From: Delphinapterus leucas
Lineage: Eukaryota; Chordata; Mammalia; Artiodactyla; Monodontidae
Length of the DNA stretch: 64,000 nucleotides
Reading direction: 5' to 3'
Assembly (NCBI RefSeq): GCF_002288925.2
Contig: NW_022098044.1
Coordinates: 11,615,200 to 11,679,199, forward strand
Positions 22,615 through 35,500 of this stretch are shown here, piece after piece. The position numbers were made by a program, and so were the translations under genes. Position 1 is the first letter of the stretch, and every line of letters starts with the position of its first letter. Below the pieces are notes generated by a model. The model worked only from the letters and a program-made list of their open reading frames with translations. It did no database searches and had not been told where the DNA came from.

Positions 22615-24690
22615 ACTGGAAGTTTCTACACGGAGTTCTGATGTCCTCTTCCTGTCCCCTCTCTCCCTGCTCACATCCTTCCCCATTCATCTCGCTCTCT
22701 TTTCTGTTTCCTTCCCTCCTTCCGCTCTGTCTCCTTCCTGTTTTGTGTGGTTGCCCAGATCCTGTTTTGCCTCTTTCTCTTTTCACTCTCTTATTTTCTA
22801 CATTTTCTGCTTTTTGGCCCTTTTCTGATCATTTTTGTTTTCTTGTCTCCTGTGTCCTGACCGCCTCTTCCCCTTTTCCTTCTTCTGATCCACCGGGACC
22901 CTGAGCTTCTTCCTCCTCTGCCCACCACCCCCCTCCCACCTCCTAAGGTGCTGACTCCACATCACACAGCCCTCTGTGCAGCTGTTCACACCCTGGGCCT
23001 CCAGAGGGGCCTCACAGCCAAAGCATGCCTGTGCCCCTGGCTGTGCCTTCGTTGGGGTGTGTGTGTGCGGGTTTGGGGTGTGGGGTGGGTAGCTAGGCAC
23101 TGGGCCTCCGTTCTTCCAGTGGAGGGGGGTGTACAGTGCACCTCCCCTTTAAGTTAAAAAAAAAAAACTCTGGATGTCAGTAATTTCCAGTGGGCGGGAG
23201 GATTAAAGCCTCTAGATTCTAAGGCCCCATCTGGTGCTCAGCCACACCTGAGATTGGCTCTAGAATTTTTCCAGGCTTACAAAAACACACTGCCTAGAGG
23301 CCACCTTAAAGGTAGCTGGTATGCCTTCCAACCCAACTACTCTCTGGGGAATCAAAAAAAGGACCTGGCAAAAAATCACAGGGTCTTGGAGACAACCTTC
23401 TGCAGTGTTTGTGAGGGGCAGCGATGTGGCCCTCCTGCCTCGGTGTTCAAAACAGCATGTCCTGCCTCTGCGGGGAGACAAAAACGGCCACTGCCAGCCT
23501 TAACGGTGATATTAGCCTGGGTGTTTTATTTTTGTTTTCTTTTTTCAGAAAAATGGTGAAGATAACACTATGTACTTATGACCTGATTAATGTCACAGGC
23601 TCTATTATTTGTACTCGGCCTTTTTTACAAGATTATTGTTTCTTGCATTAACAAATGTGTGACTGAGCCTCCGATAAAAGTAATGATGACCAGGACGGCA
23701 AATGATGGTCAGGAGGGCAAAAATTACTGGGTGATTCTTTTTGTAACGGGGAAGCTTCTTTTCAAATTTTCTTGGGCAGGTGGCTTGGGGGGGTGGGCCT
23801 TGCTGTGGCCACAGTCAAACTGCACTGCTTAAATGTGTTTCTCTGTGCCTCTTGCTTTCTGCTGCTGCTTCCTGCTTCTCTGGGACTCATGAATAATGTG
23901 ACCTATAAAATATATATAATTTTTTAAAAATTCCCCAGAACTTCTGTTTCCCATCAGCTCCTTCTTCCAGTAATAGAAAAAAAAAACTTGTCCCTTATCC
24001 CAAATCCATAATGTTCTTTTTTTTTTTTTTACCATTTAAAGAAAAAGAAAGAAAAAACACAAACCCCACAAAATCATCAAATCCTAATTGCCTCAAATTT
24101 GCCTAGAGCTCAGAGGTAGCCCACCTGGTTTCCCTCCTCACCCAAACCGCCCTTTCTGTGCCACCATTCCACCATCTCCTGCCCTCACCTCAGCCAGAGC
24201 CTATAGAGTGTCCCAGCCTTAGGAAAGGAGAGGTTGGGCCCCACCCGAATGTCCAATATCCTGTCCCCCTAGCTCTTAAAGGGATACTGCCAGCTCCTGG
24301 ATGCCTCTGTTTAAAGGTGTGTGTCTGTGTGCATGCTGTGTGTGTGTGGGCACACGTGCGTGTGTCTGTGTGCATACATGCATTGAGACCAGCAGGCCTT
24401 TGCAGTAACTGGTGACCTGGAAGTCACACCAAGATTTCTTCCTCGATTAAGCGCATCCACAGAGGCTCAGAGCCCAGCATCCTTGTGTCACCAGGGCCAG
24501 AGGGGCCTGGGGGAGAGACAGGGGAAGGACCCTCACTGCTGCCACTCACTCCAGTCCTGGGGTGAAGCATGTGATCTTCACCCAGTGGCAGGTTGGGTGG
24601 AGGGGGAGTGCTCCCAGGAGGGGATACCTGTGGCAGAAAAATCTTAAGAAGCAATGAAATAAAATTCATATTTTAAGGCAAGACAAGAAA
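22615..24690 (+). repeat. 3' flank of MYADM copy 2, shared with copy 1
   Basis: Plus-strand counterpart of 12905-14923. It ends about 27 nt after an AATAAA at 24658-24663, consistent with a former mRNA 3' end and an A-rich decayed tail. Relative to copy 1 it carries an extra segment of about 150-170 bp (roughly 23560-23725) that matches retroviral-flank sequence at 24866-24990. Confidence 0.8.
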
Positions 24691-24849
24691 AATTTCAACA
24701 TAAAAATTTTCTCTGCCCATTTGGGCCTCCTCCCTCCCTTCTGGTGTGCATTGTGCATCTGCATTGTGCCTTAACCAGACCTCCCCAAGGGCAGAAATAC
24801 CTGCTCCACCATAAAGATGAATTTTTCTTTTTCTGGCCCCAGCCATGTA

Positions 24850-25287
24850 ACTCCTTAGAAGATAATACTACTTCCTTATGACCTGATTAATGTCACAGGC
24901 TATATTATTTGCACTCTGCCTTTTTTACAAGATTATTTTTTCTCGCATTAACAAATGTGTGACTGAGTCTCCGATAAAAATAGTGATGACCAGGTGAGTT
25001 GAAACGATTGACCTGATGTATAGTCTATAAGAGCCATGACTGTAATAGTGTGACTCTAGATATGGGAAGAAGCAACAGGAGGGAACCATTTCCTGGAGCT
25101 GACAGACTAGTAAGGCACGTGGTCCAGAGGAACTTGGCTACTGTTACCAGGACTAGACGAGTAACAGCACATTGACTGGTCTATCAATGAAATCCTGGGA
25201 AAACCTGGGAATCAGCATTCCTGGGACAAAATGGTCAGGAAATGCCTCGCAAACCTTGGTCGAAATTAAGACCAAAATGGAGGGGAT
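24850..25287 (+). mobile_element. Endogenous retrovirus internal fragment
   Basis: The segment ends in a polypurine tract (AAAATGGAGGGGA, 25274-25286) directly before an LTR, so it is the 3' internal part of a provirus. Its left limit is uncertain and no intact reading frame is seen. Part of it (24866-24990) recurs at about 23570-23690. Confidence 0.55.
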
Positions 25288-25313
25288 TGTGTAATAAAGA
25301 ATGTTGCCCACCA

Positions 25314-26134
25314 AATGTAAATTGATACAGCCACTATGGAGAACACTATGGAGGTCCCTTAAAAAACTAAAAATAGAATTACCATATGACCCACCAATCC
25401 CACTACTGGGCATATACCCAGAGAAAACCATAATTCAAAAAGACACATGCACCCCAATGTTCATTGCAGCACTATTTACAATAGCCAGGTCATGCAAGCA
25501 ACCTAAATGCCCACCGACAGACGAATGGATAAAGAAGATGTGGTAGGGCTTCCCTGGTGGCGCAGTGGTTGAGAGTCCGCCTGCCGATGCAGGGGACACG
25601 GGTTCATGCCCCAGTACGGGAAGATCCCACATGCCGCGGAGCGGCTGGGCCTGTGAGCCATGGTTGCTGAGCCTGTGCGTCCGGAGCCTGTACTCCGCAA
25701 CGGGAGAGGCCACAACAGTGAGAGGCCCGCGTACTGCAAAAAAAAAAAAAGAAGATGTGGTACATATATACAATGGAATATTATTCAGCCATAAAAAGGA
25801 ACGAAATTGGGTCATTTGTAGTGACGTGGATGGACCTAGAGACTGTCATACAGAGTGAAGTAAGTCAGAAAGAGAAAAACAAATATATATTACCGAATAT
25901 ATGTGGAATCTAGAAAAATGGTACAGATGAACTGGTTTGCAAGGCAGAAATAGAGACACAGATGTAGAGAACAAATGTATGGACACTAAGGGGGGAAAGC
26001 AGTGGAGGGGTGGTGGTGGTGGAATGAATTGGGAGGTTGGGATTGACATACACACACTAATATGTATAAAATTGATAACTAATAAGAACCTGCTGTATAA
26101 AAAATAAATTAATTAAATTAAAAAAAAAAAAAAG
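25314..26134 (+). mobile_element. 5'-truncated L1 with target-site duplication
   Basis: The 3' part of an L1 (end of ORF2 region, 3' UTR and poly-A at about 26121-26133), flanked by a perfect 15-bp duplication GAATGTTGCCCACCA at 25299-25313 and 26135-26149. It lies in the retroviral LTR and contains its own SINE insertion. Confidence 0.92.
25546..25747 (+). mobile_element. CHR SINE nested in the L1
   Basis: A full-length tRNA-derived CHR SINE with A-box-like and B-box (GGGTTCATGCCCCAGT) sequences and an A-tail. It is flanked by AAAGAAGATGTGGTA at 25531-25545 and 25748-25762. Confidence 0.95.
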
Positions 26135-26593
26135 GAATGTTGCCCACCACCCAGCTCTAGAAGAATCAAGTCATTAGCCACTGCAGTCACTGCCCTACAA
26201 ACCACCCTGAAAGGAATTCAGGACAAAGATCAGATTCAGACACTTTGTGATCTGGGAAAACTGGCAGAACTGACCCTCAGATAGTTAGACATTTTCAGCA
26301 GAAATTTTTATGAACCTAGTTTCTTGCATCTTCTCATACTTAGAAAAACACTAAAACCATTAACTAAGATATCTGCTTCTTGCAAACAACAGTAACCTTC
26401 TACCAAGCTGTGTGCTTAGTTGCATGTAACCCTTCCCCCAAGTCACATACATACTGGCCTCCCAGCTTACCTCTTCAGAACAGTTCTCAGAGCTTCCTGA
26501 GAGACTGTCTCCCCATTTACAATCCTCAGGTTAGCTAGAATAAAATTTTCCATTTCTTTCTTAGGTTGACTATTGACTAATTTTTAATCCACA

Positions 26594-29500
26594 AAAGCAA
26601 GTATGCATTGACTTCACCAAGTCTGGGTACAAGAATCTCATATTCTTATATTTTCCTGAATGAAATTGAACTCAACCCTGGGAGCTCATTTCCCAGGAGG
26701 TTAGCAATGCCTCTGTGGTTTAGTAAAAGAATTGCCAAGGAAAGGGCTCACTTGAGGTGCCCATTACTCAAGCTTCATGGTTCATGAGGGTGGCTACTCC
26801 ATCCTTCCCTTTTGGTGGAGGTTAAGGGTCATTTGTCACAGTTCCAAGACAAGGTCTAGTCCACTCACTTTGGCATTCAAAAGAAAGCTTAAAGGTCCTC
26901 TGCTTAGTCCAACCCTCTTGCCATAGAGGAGGTGCGGCTGGACCCCAGGGAGAGGGCAGGACTTGTCCAGAGTCACCCTGTGTCTGGCAGAATCAAAGAC
27001 AGGACACAGGTTTCCTGGTTCCCAGGCCGGCTGCTTTTCCACTGCCCCACGCTGCTTGTTACAAGTGTGGCAGCAGCATCCTCCAGGCTGGGCTTATGCC
27101 CCATCTACCCTAGTTCTGCCACAAACCTGCTATGTCACCCTGAGGAGGTCACTCACTGCTGGGTGAGTCAGTTTCCTCATCTACAAGATGTGAGGGGAGG
27201 GCCAGAGACCCCTGGTCCCCTCCTCACCCTGCCTCTTCCCTGAGCTCTTTCCTGCTGGGAGTACAAAGGGGCTGATTCCAAATAATGAAAGAGGAATTGG
27301 AAGGCCAGAGCGAGAGAGAGGCAGATCTGGAGTTCGTTCACAGCTGGGTCCGCAGTCACATCTGCTCTGACTCCAGTCAGGTGGCGCCACTGCCCTGGTC
27401 TGGTCCCCCTGGGGATGAACCGTGAGTAGTCTGGAGAGCAGAGCCCAAGAGATCTGGTTTCTAGTTCAATTCTGCCCCAGGGTAACTCATGACCACATGA
27501 GTCTAGTCCCTGCTCTGAGCCTCAGTTTCCTACTCATAAGGTGAGCAGATTGGTCTAAAATTGTGATCTGGAGCACTAGGGTTCTGGTGAGGCAGTGGGG
27601 TAGCAAATAGGGTGTTGGCCTCACCCAGCACCTTCTCTACCCCGAGCAGCCTGGCGTGAATCAAACTCCACCCAAGATCTCATTTGAAAATAAGATTGGA
27701 CACAACCATTGCTCATCTTTATGATGCTGGTTCATAAATCAAGGTACAGACAGAATAGGGAGTACTATACAGCTGGAAAAAAGAGGATGCTCTCCAAATA
27801 TTGATAAGGAAATATCTCCAGGATATATTTACTCAAAACAGTAAGATACAAAATGATGCCTAGTATGCTATTTTTAAGTAATAAAAGGGGGAGAAATAAA
27901 AATAAATATACCTGTATATGCTTGATTTGCATCAGGAGCACGGGAAGGACTCCCATGAGTGCAGTGGAGGAGTTACCTGGTCCTGGGTGGGGAGGGGAGC
28001 TGAGGGGAGAATGGATAGAGCCCCAGGCAGAGGCCAGGTTTCTCAATGTGTGGCTTTTTAGGACATTTTAATTTTGAGCCACGTAAATATATTACCATTA
28101 TAAGAAAATAAAATTTAAGTTTGAAAAATATACCACTAGGAGAAGAAGGGTCAGGGGAAGGAGAGTTGGCCAGTTGGTCTCCACATTCCCTGCAACCTTG
28201 ATGGACAGGCTGGGGGAGGAGCTAAGAGATGCCCGCACATGCCTATCTCCAAAGGCAGGGGGATGGGAGGTGACTTGGGCCCAGGGGTCTGGGGAGGGGG
28301 TACTGTGGCCACCAAGCCCATATGCTGAGTGGCCAGGGCCTCCCGCTGCCTTTTAGCATACACAGCTGTTGGAGAAGCCCCCCTATGCCCAAGCCTCAAG
28401 CCCTTTCCTTGCACCCTGCCTGACTTGGGCTTGCTGTCTCCTGGGGCAGCGGCCAGAGGCAGCCCTCATCAGCTGGCCAGCCATAACCTCCTCTATGCTG
28501 GGATGACTCCAGCTGACGCCAGCCCCAGACTGAAGCCTGAGGTACTGAACAGAACCGGGGTGGAGAGGTTCCCATTCTCTGGCTCTGGAGCAGCTTCTTG
28601 GAAAAATCACGGAGCTGGCTTTCCTCAATCCACCTCTGAGTGGAGAGAAGAGGGTCTGTTCTGTCCTGTGGCCTTGGGCTACTGGCTGCTCTCCTCAGGA
28701 CCAGCTGCTGGCTGCCAATCCATGTCGCCCTGTCTGTGCGGCTGGCTTCTGTCCGAAGGTGCCTGTAGAGATGCAGGTGGTCACAGGAGAGTCGGCAAGG
28801 CTTCATCAGCCTGTCTAAGGACTCCACACTCTCTCTGGAGTTTTCTGGCTGGCTTGCCAACAGGAAGTGTTCTGGCTGAGATGGGAGCGCTGCTGCAGGA
28901 CCTCTGGGTGGGGCACTGCAGCCAGACCAGGACACACAGGAGCCAGGAGATGACTCCTGGACCCAAGAGAAGAGGGAAAGGGCTCAGCATTTACTGAGGT
29001 TTTATTATGTGCTGAGATTTGTAGTGAGACAGACTTGTATTCAAATCCAGGCTCTGTCAGGTGTTGCTCTGTGACCATGAGCAAACTACACAATGTAGTC
29101 TCTGAGTCTCAGTTTCATCATCTATAAAATGTGAATGACAATAATAATATCCCTGAAGATGAAATGAAATTAGCTATTAAATCACATGGTAAGGTAGCTG
29201 GTGCTGAAACAATATTGGCTGCTCTCTTCTTGGGTATAAGGTACAAAGTTAATACCAAGCAGGGTTTAAGATCCTGAAGCCACATGCCTGGGTTCAAATC
29301 CCAGCTCGATCACTTACTACCTGTGTGATCTTGGGCCAGCTAACCTCTCCGTGCCTGTGAAAATGGGCACAGTGAGTACATAGTTCACAGGGCTGCTGGG
29401 AAGAACAAATGAATCCAGGGCGGTGCTTGACCTGCAGTGAGCACGACACGTGTGACCTCTTATAATTGTTGTGTCATCGACAGCCCAGCTGCAGCCCAAG

Positions 29501-32500
29501 CCCTCATGGAGACTTTCTTAGCTGACAAAATGTGCGAGCTGTAATCTGAGGTCTCTTCTGGAGCCAGGCTGTGCTGGTGAGGGTTTGTCCTAGTTGGTCT
29601 TTTCTGGGTCTACTTCTGACCAGGGGTGGTGAGATGGGGGGTGGCAGATGCTCAGATCAAGCCCATCCCCTCACCTCCACTCCAACCAGCATCTGTTTCC
29701 CATAAATCCCTCCAGTGCTTTGCCTGGAAGGAGAATGATCTTCCTCAGGAAACAAAGTTCTCCAAAACCACCCATATGGGCAACCAGGCTGCTCATGGCG
29801 TGGGAGTGTCCGTCTGGGCCTCCTTCCCTCCATACATTGTCCCTAACAAATCTTAGAACCAATGACTCCCTTTTAGCACTACTGCCAAGGGAAGTCACTC
29901 CCCTTGTCCCGGCTGCAGGACGCCTGCTCCTCGGGCTCCTGACTGCCCACTGCTGCCAGCAACATGCCATCTCTCAGGCCACATGGTGACCACAGTGGTC
30001 CAAGTCCGTGCTGATCCGGGGCCAGCTGCCCATCAGCCCAGACCACTGCCCCCAGGAACACATTGTTGCTAGTCTGGGATTATTCCTTGTTCGAATCCCT
30101 TAAAAGAAAGCCCGTGGTTCTTTCTGCTGCAGCAGACAGAAGGAGGTGCTTCCAGAATATTCTGTTCCTGGACCCTGGCAGAGGCTGGCAGGGCCCCAGG
30201 TCCTTCCATCATCTCTCTCACTCTCTGCCTCCCTCCCACAGGGCCCTGGCACCCCAACTTTCTCTTCTCCCCTCCCATACACTCGTTTGAAGTTTTGCTC
30301 TTGGTGTCACCCAGAACGTGCTCAGATATAGACACATAAAGACACAGTTTTCTGTATCTTCAGGCAAATGGGCAGCACAGCCAGTAGCCCATTAGTAGGA
30401 AGCCATTACTGTCGTATTGAAATAAACCCTGATATGTTATGGGTACGTTATTATGTCCATGTTACAAAATAAAATGCAAAACTCTACATTCACTTTCAAG
30501 TGAAACATGAGGCTTCAAAGATAAACACTAGCATACAGATCCACCAAGCAGAGGTATCTTCTCCTTTGTTCACTGATATATTCCCAGTGCTGAGAAGAGG
30601 GCCCGGCACATTGAGGTGTTTGCTTAATGAACATTACATGAGCTTACAGTCTCAAGATCCAGGCTGGACTGCCTGACCTGGATACATTCCATCCCTTCTG
30701 CCTTTAGGGGAAATACTTGAGAGTCACTGGGTCATGTTATATACCATTTACTCCCCCTAACACTCCATGGCCTTATGTGATGGACACCTCCATTGAGCGG
30801 AACCACTGAGAACCTGAACTTCCCACTATATTTGAAGATGTCCCCACCGTGTGAGTCTTGGTGAGAGACTGGGCCTAACCCTCAATAAGAAACTTAAAAG
30901 ACCAGGTAAATATTTGACCTGCCACATAAGCGGGACCTGGACACACACCTAAGGAGCAAGTGATAGACAGACACCAGGTCAGATCAGAATTCCTTCTGCT
31001 GGGGCCCAGAGGAGCATCCAGTGTGTGCTTCCAATGGCCACGGTGCCTGAACCAGCTGCCCTTGGCTGTGCCCTGGCTGCCCAGCACCTCTCCTTCCTGG
31101 TCTGAGCCTGTTCTGAGCCTGGTTCCTCCCTAATAATTTTTCAAGCTACTCAGCATCCTTCTCATACAGTTGTTCTCTGCATAAGTTACCAGAGATGTTT
31201 TCTGCAGCGTGAAATCAAGAACCTTCATGTCTGAACATAGATGCTATTATCTCCATTTTCTGGATGAGGAAACTGAGATCTAGAGTGGCATTGACTGAGC
31301 AGAGTACTACCATGTGCCAGGCTGTCCTCTGGTCTCAGTTCAGGGATGGGGGGCAGGTTAGGCATGTAAGGGGAAAGGCCCTGAGATGACAAAGAGGAAT
31401 TGGAAGAGCTCCCAGTGGCTGGAGGGAGGGAAGTGATTAGGCTGTAGAGGTAGAAAGGGCTCAGAGCTGGCAGGGCTTTGGTGGTGATGCTTTGGAGTTT
31501 GTGTTTCATCCTAAGAGAAGCCGTCCAAGCTATCTTAGATTGAGTTCATTCCAAAGCACACATTGCGGGAAAGGATGGAAATAGAGGAATCAGCTAGAAG
31601 CTTATGGCAGGAGTACAAGTGAGGGGATGGATGGATCTGGACCAGGTGGCGGCTCTAGAGAGGAAGAAGAGTGGGTGGATTCACAAGTATGCTGTGAAGA
31701 GCATCTGTGAAAGTGGTGCTACTGACCAAGATGGAAAGATGAGGAAGGATCAGTGTGTGTTGTCGGGGGCAGGGCGATTCAAGAGATGGGATTGGACATG
31801 GTGAGTGTGAGGTGTCCTGAGACATCCAGGGGGAGAGATCAGGAGGCAGTTGGATATGACTCTGGATCTCAGTAGAGATCAGTTCTGGAAGCACAAATAA
31901 GGGAACTGTCATCATACTCACTTCATTCAGTATCTTCTTAAATGTAACATCAATAGAGCAGCCTGCCCTGCCCACCCACATAAATAGCACCCTTGCCCAC
32001 CCTCCACACTCCAATAACTCTCTCTTCACCTGTTTCCCCTTTTTCATGGCATTTATCACGCAGAGACCTGATATAATATATATGGTTTGCATATTCTCCA
32101 TCTCCTGTACTAGAGTGTAAGCTCCATGAGGGCAGAGCAATCGGTTCTGTTCTGCTGTCTGTCCAGTGCCTAGAACAGTGCCTGGCACACACTCGGTGCA
32201 CAATAATATTTGTCGACTGAGTGGAATCTTAAAGCCATCGGACTAGATGAGCACAAGAAGGCACACAAAGAAGAGGTGGTCTAGGCCCAAGTCCTGAGGA
32301 CCTGAGACACTCAGACGATGGGAGAGGAGGAGAAGGAGGGGGAGAAAGATGGAGGAGAGGCTGAGCAGCAGGAGGAAAGTCTCTCCAGAGAAGGGCTTCC
32401 TGACTCAGGTGAATTATGCTGAGAGGTCTAGTGATGAAAAGGTAAATACACCTTGAGTTGCCAACATGGTGCTCACTGGTGACCTGGTGAGAACGGTTTC

Positions 32501-35500
32501 CACGGAGAGGTGGGAACAGAAGTCAGAGCCGGGGTTAGAGCATAGAAGCTCTATTCTCCATTCGGGCTGGGCTGTGGGTGGAGGAGGGAGGGAAGGAGGG
32601 GAAGGCTACGGGGTTTGAGAGGGGCGGGCGCCCTTTCCAATCCCTTCCTCATTCCAGCTGCAAACAGGTCTGAGTCAGCGGTGACCCAGGTGAGCTCAGA
32701 CAGTCAGGGCCACTTTAGACTGTCCTTTCCAAACGTCCCCGATTCCCCTTGATGCCTTCAGGGTGAGGGGGCAGGAGGTGATCACGTCCCTGTGTCGTAG
32801 TTCATTCTGCCAGAGCCCCGTGAACGTACAGGTCTTTCCAAAGCCAGCCTTGGGCTGGAGGACACTGCTGGTTCCCTGGGCTCAACTGAGTCCTGGTGTC
32901 TATTTGACTCGTTTGTTAAGCATCCACTGAGAATGGGGCTGGGGAATTGGGCAAAGAAGGGACGGAGAGGCCAGTTTTGGGGTGGGTGGAGGGGCAGAGG
33001 GGAAATTGATCAGGCTCCACATAAGGGAAAACATTGAAGAAATTGGGGATGTTTAACCTGGAAAGTCGGAGACTCAGGGTTGAGACGGGAGACATGAAGA
33101 TGATGTGAAGATGGGTGGCAGGTCACCATGTAGAGGTGACACTGGATTTATCCTGGTTGGAAGCTTCAGTGGGGAAGCCCTGTGTGTATAGATCAGGGAC
33201 CTCAGCCCTCCCTCTGAGCAGAGCTTAGGAGACAGTGAATCATCTGTCCTTGGACATATCCAGGCCAAGGGTCCATGGCCCCCTGGTGAAAGGAGTCAGG
33301 TGGTAGGGGGGAGGTGGAGTAGGGCTCAGGCCTCAACCTGGTGGCCTGTGGTCCAGAGACAGCCCTGAAGATGTTCCCATGGGCCAGGGTTTCTGCACAG
33401 CCAAGGTCAGCTGGGCCGAGTTGCAACTGCCCAGTGCAGCCGGGCCTGCATTCCTAGTTCTGACAAATATCAGGCCTGGGTCACTCACTTGTTCCCGGAC
33501 GGGCCCCTTAGGCATTTGGGTTGTGAGCCCTGACCACACTCATCGCCCTCCGCCTCTCTAGGTTCACCCGCAGGCCCACCTGGGGCAGGAAGGGAGGCGG
33601 CAGGACCTTCCCACGGGCTCAGGTGGGAGCACATGGCACGAGTGCCCGGCAATGACTGTGATGCCAGATGGCATCTGGACCCCACCCGGCTCGAGACCCC
33701 CCACTGCCCACCCCTCCCCCCCGCCCACACGCTGCCACGCTGCCAGGGTCTATCATGGTCTCAGGGATGGGTTGTTTCCACCCAGGGAGCAGAGTCACAC
33801 ATGGGGCCTCCTGCCCTAGAGCTGAGACAGTCCCTAGGACAGGTGCTCTGTGAGCTGAGATGAGGGACAACATAAGGACGTGTGCCCTCCCCCTGGCTCA
33901 GGAGGACGGCCCAGGGCAGGATGCCGGCAGCAGTGGGGGAGATGGAAGGTGACCGGTGGACTGGGGGGCAAAGGGGACTGGACACTAACCTGGGGAAGCA
34001 CAGTGGGGCAGCTAAAGGGATTGGGAAGAAGAGACTGGAAGGCAAGGTGGTGCTGAGAAGCCCAGCTCTCCCTTCTCCCTCTTGACTGGGACGGACCCTG
34101 ACCTACGCTTTTCAGATCTGAGGGCAGAAGACCAGGAGGGAGTGGTCTTCATGGGGAGGAGATTCCAGCTGATGCCTGACCAGACTGGGGCAGATTTCAC
34201 CGTGGCCCCATTTGTTTCCATGACGGCTACAGGAGTTGGGACTAATATCCCCATTTTACAGAGGAGGAGACTGAGGTGAGACTTGCCCAGGGATGAGTAG
34301 AGCCACTAGGTAACAGCAGGGCTCCTGGGTGTGTCCCAGGTCTGCTCTCTGAGGAACTGCTCTGGGCCACCAGGAGCAGGTCTGCTGGGGAGGACAGAGC
34401 TTGGGCTCAGGAGCCAGGCTTGGTTTCCTAAAGGTAATATGGGAAATAAACCAGCCCCAGGCAGGGTCACTGGAGGACAGTGTAAGGTGATGTGTTTGAA
34501 GCACCTATCACAGAACTAGTCACAAACATCACCTTCCCTGCTTCCCTCCTTCACAACCTCGGTGAATAAACCCAGCATTTGCAGGCATCAACCCCAGGTG
34601 GGTGGGGACCCAGGTAGGTCAGGAGTCTAGAGGGGCAGCAGGAGCAGCTCTTCCTTTTATTAGGATCAGTGGTGATGCTGCTGTTTATGGGTCCCCACCA
34701 CCCCCAGCCTGGGGCTGGACACCCTGCCTATGGGATCTCAGTCCCCTTCTCAGCCCCTTTGATGGCCAGGGGCCCTGAGCTCAGAGGGAGACACTCAAGC
34801 CAGGTCTGCTGACTGAAACTGGAGTCTCTCTAGAGCATCAACCCATGTGCTTCCCACGTGACTGTGCTTCCCTCCGCTGAGAAGCTGGCTGGGCAGGAGG
34901 CAGGGAGCCCGGGAGAGGGGCCGGGGCCACAGCACACGCTGCCCTCTGGGGACTGACCCTCACCTCGGGGCCCACCTGGGAGGTAGGGGGGCCTCCCCAT
35001 CTTTTCTCTCCCCTGGGGGCATCCAAACCCCAGAGCCAGAAGCAGGAGGTCTGGTTAGAGATTTCCTTTGGGAAAGCTTTTCCTCTGGGAATCCTTGTTC
35101 CTCTCCTTTCAAGGAAGCCTGAAGCCCTGGAAGGAACCTTGGGCTGGGAGTCAGGGAGCCTGGGCTCACCTTCCAGGCCAGGCTGTACCACTGTACTAGC
35201 CCCCTCTGAGCCTCAGCTCAGTGGCTGAGCGAGGGCATCTAGAGGGTCCCTGGAACAGCCGCCTAACCATGTTAAAGACCCAGCCCCTCACACCACCTGC
35301 CAGTGTCCCTCCCCGCCGGTTCTGACTGCAAGGCAGCCTGGGGGCGAGATGGCCCAAGGGCTCCACTTGGTGGCCACGCACAGCCAAACATGCAGCCACA
35401 CCCAGCAGCTTCCAGTGTTCATTAATTAATCTTAAGAGCAGAGGTCATGACCCTAAAACATGGGAGACAGGGCAGGAGAAAACCCAGAGAGATCAAGGTG

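Larger units (their letters stand above)
25288..26593 (+). mobile_element. Retroviral 3' LTR split by an L1
   Basis: It starts TGTGTAATAAAG right after the polypurine tract and resumes at 26135 after the L1. It ends near 26593 after an AATAAAA (about 26541) and a U5-like stretch ending CCACA. Without the L1 it is about 470-490 bp. Exact ends are estimates. Confidence 0.55.

Noticed and set aside
28329..28997. 222-codon open frame on plus strand
   Set aside because: No domain, no codon periodicity that I can see, no splice context, and overlapping long frames on the opposite strand; GC-rich chance frame.
31655..32203. 182-codon open frame on minus strand
   Set aside because: Covers MIR-like sequence near its start and no known domain; not supported as a gene.
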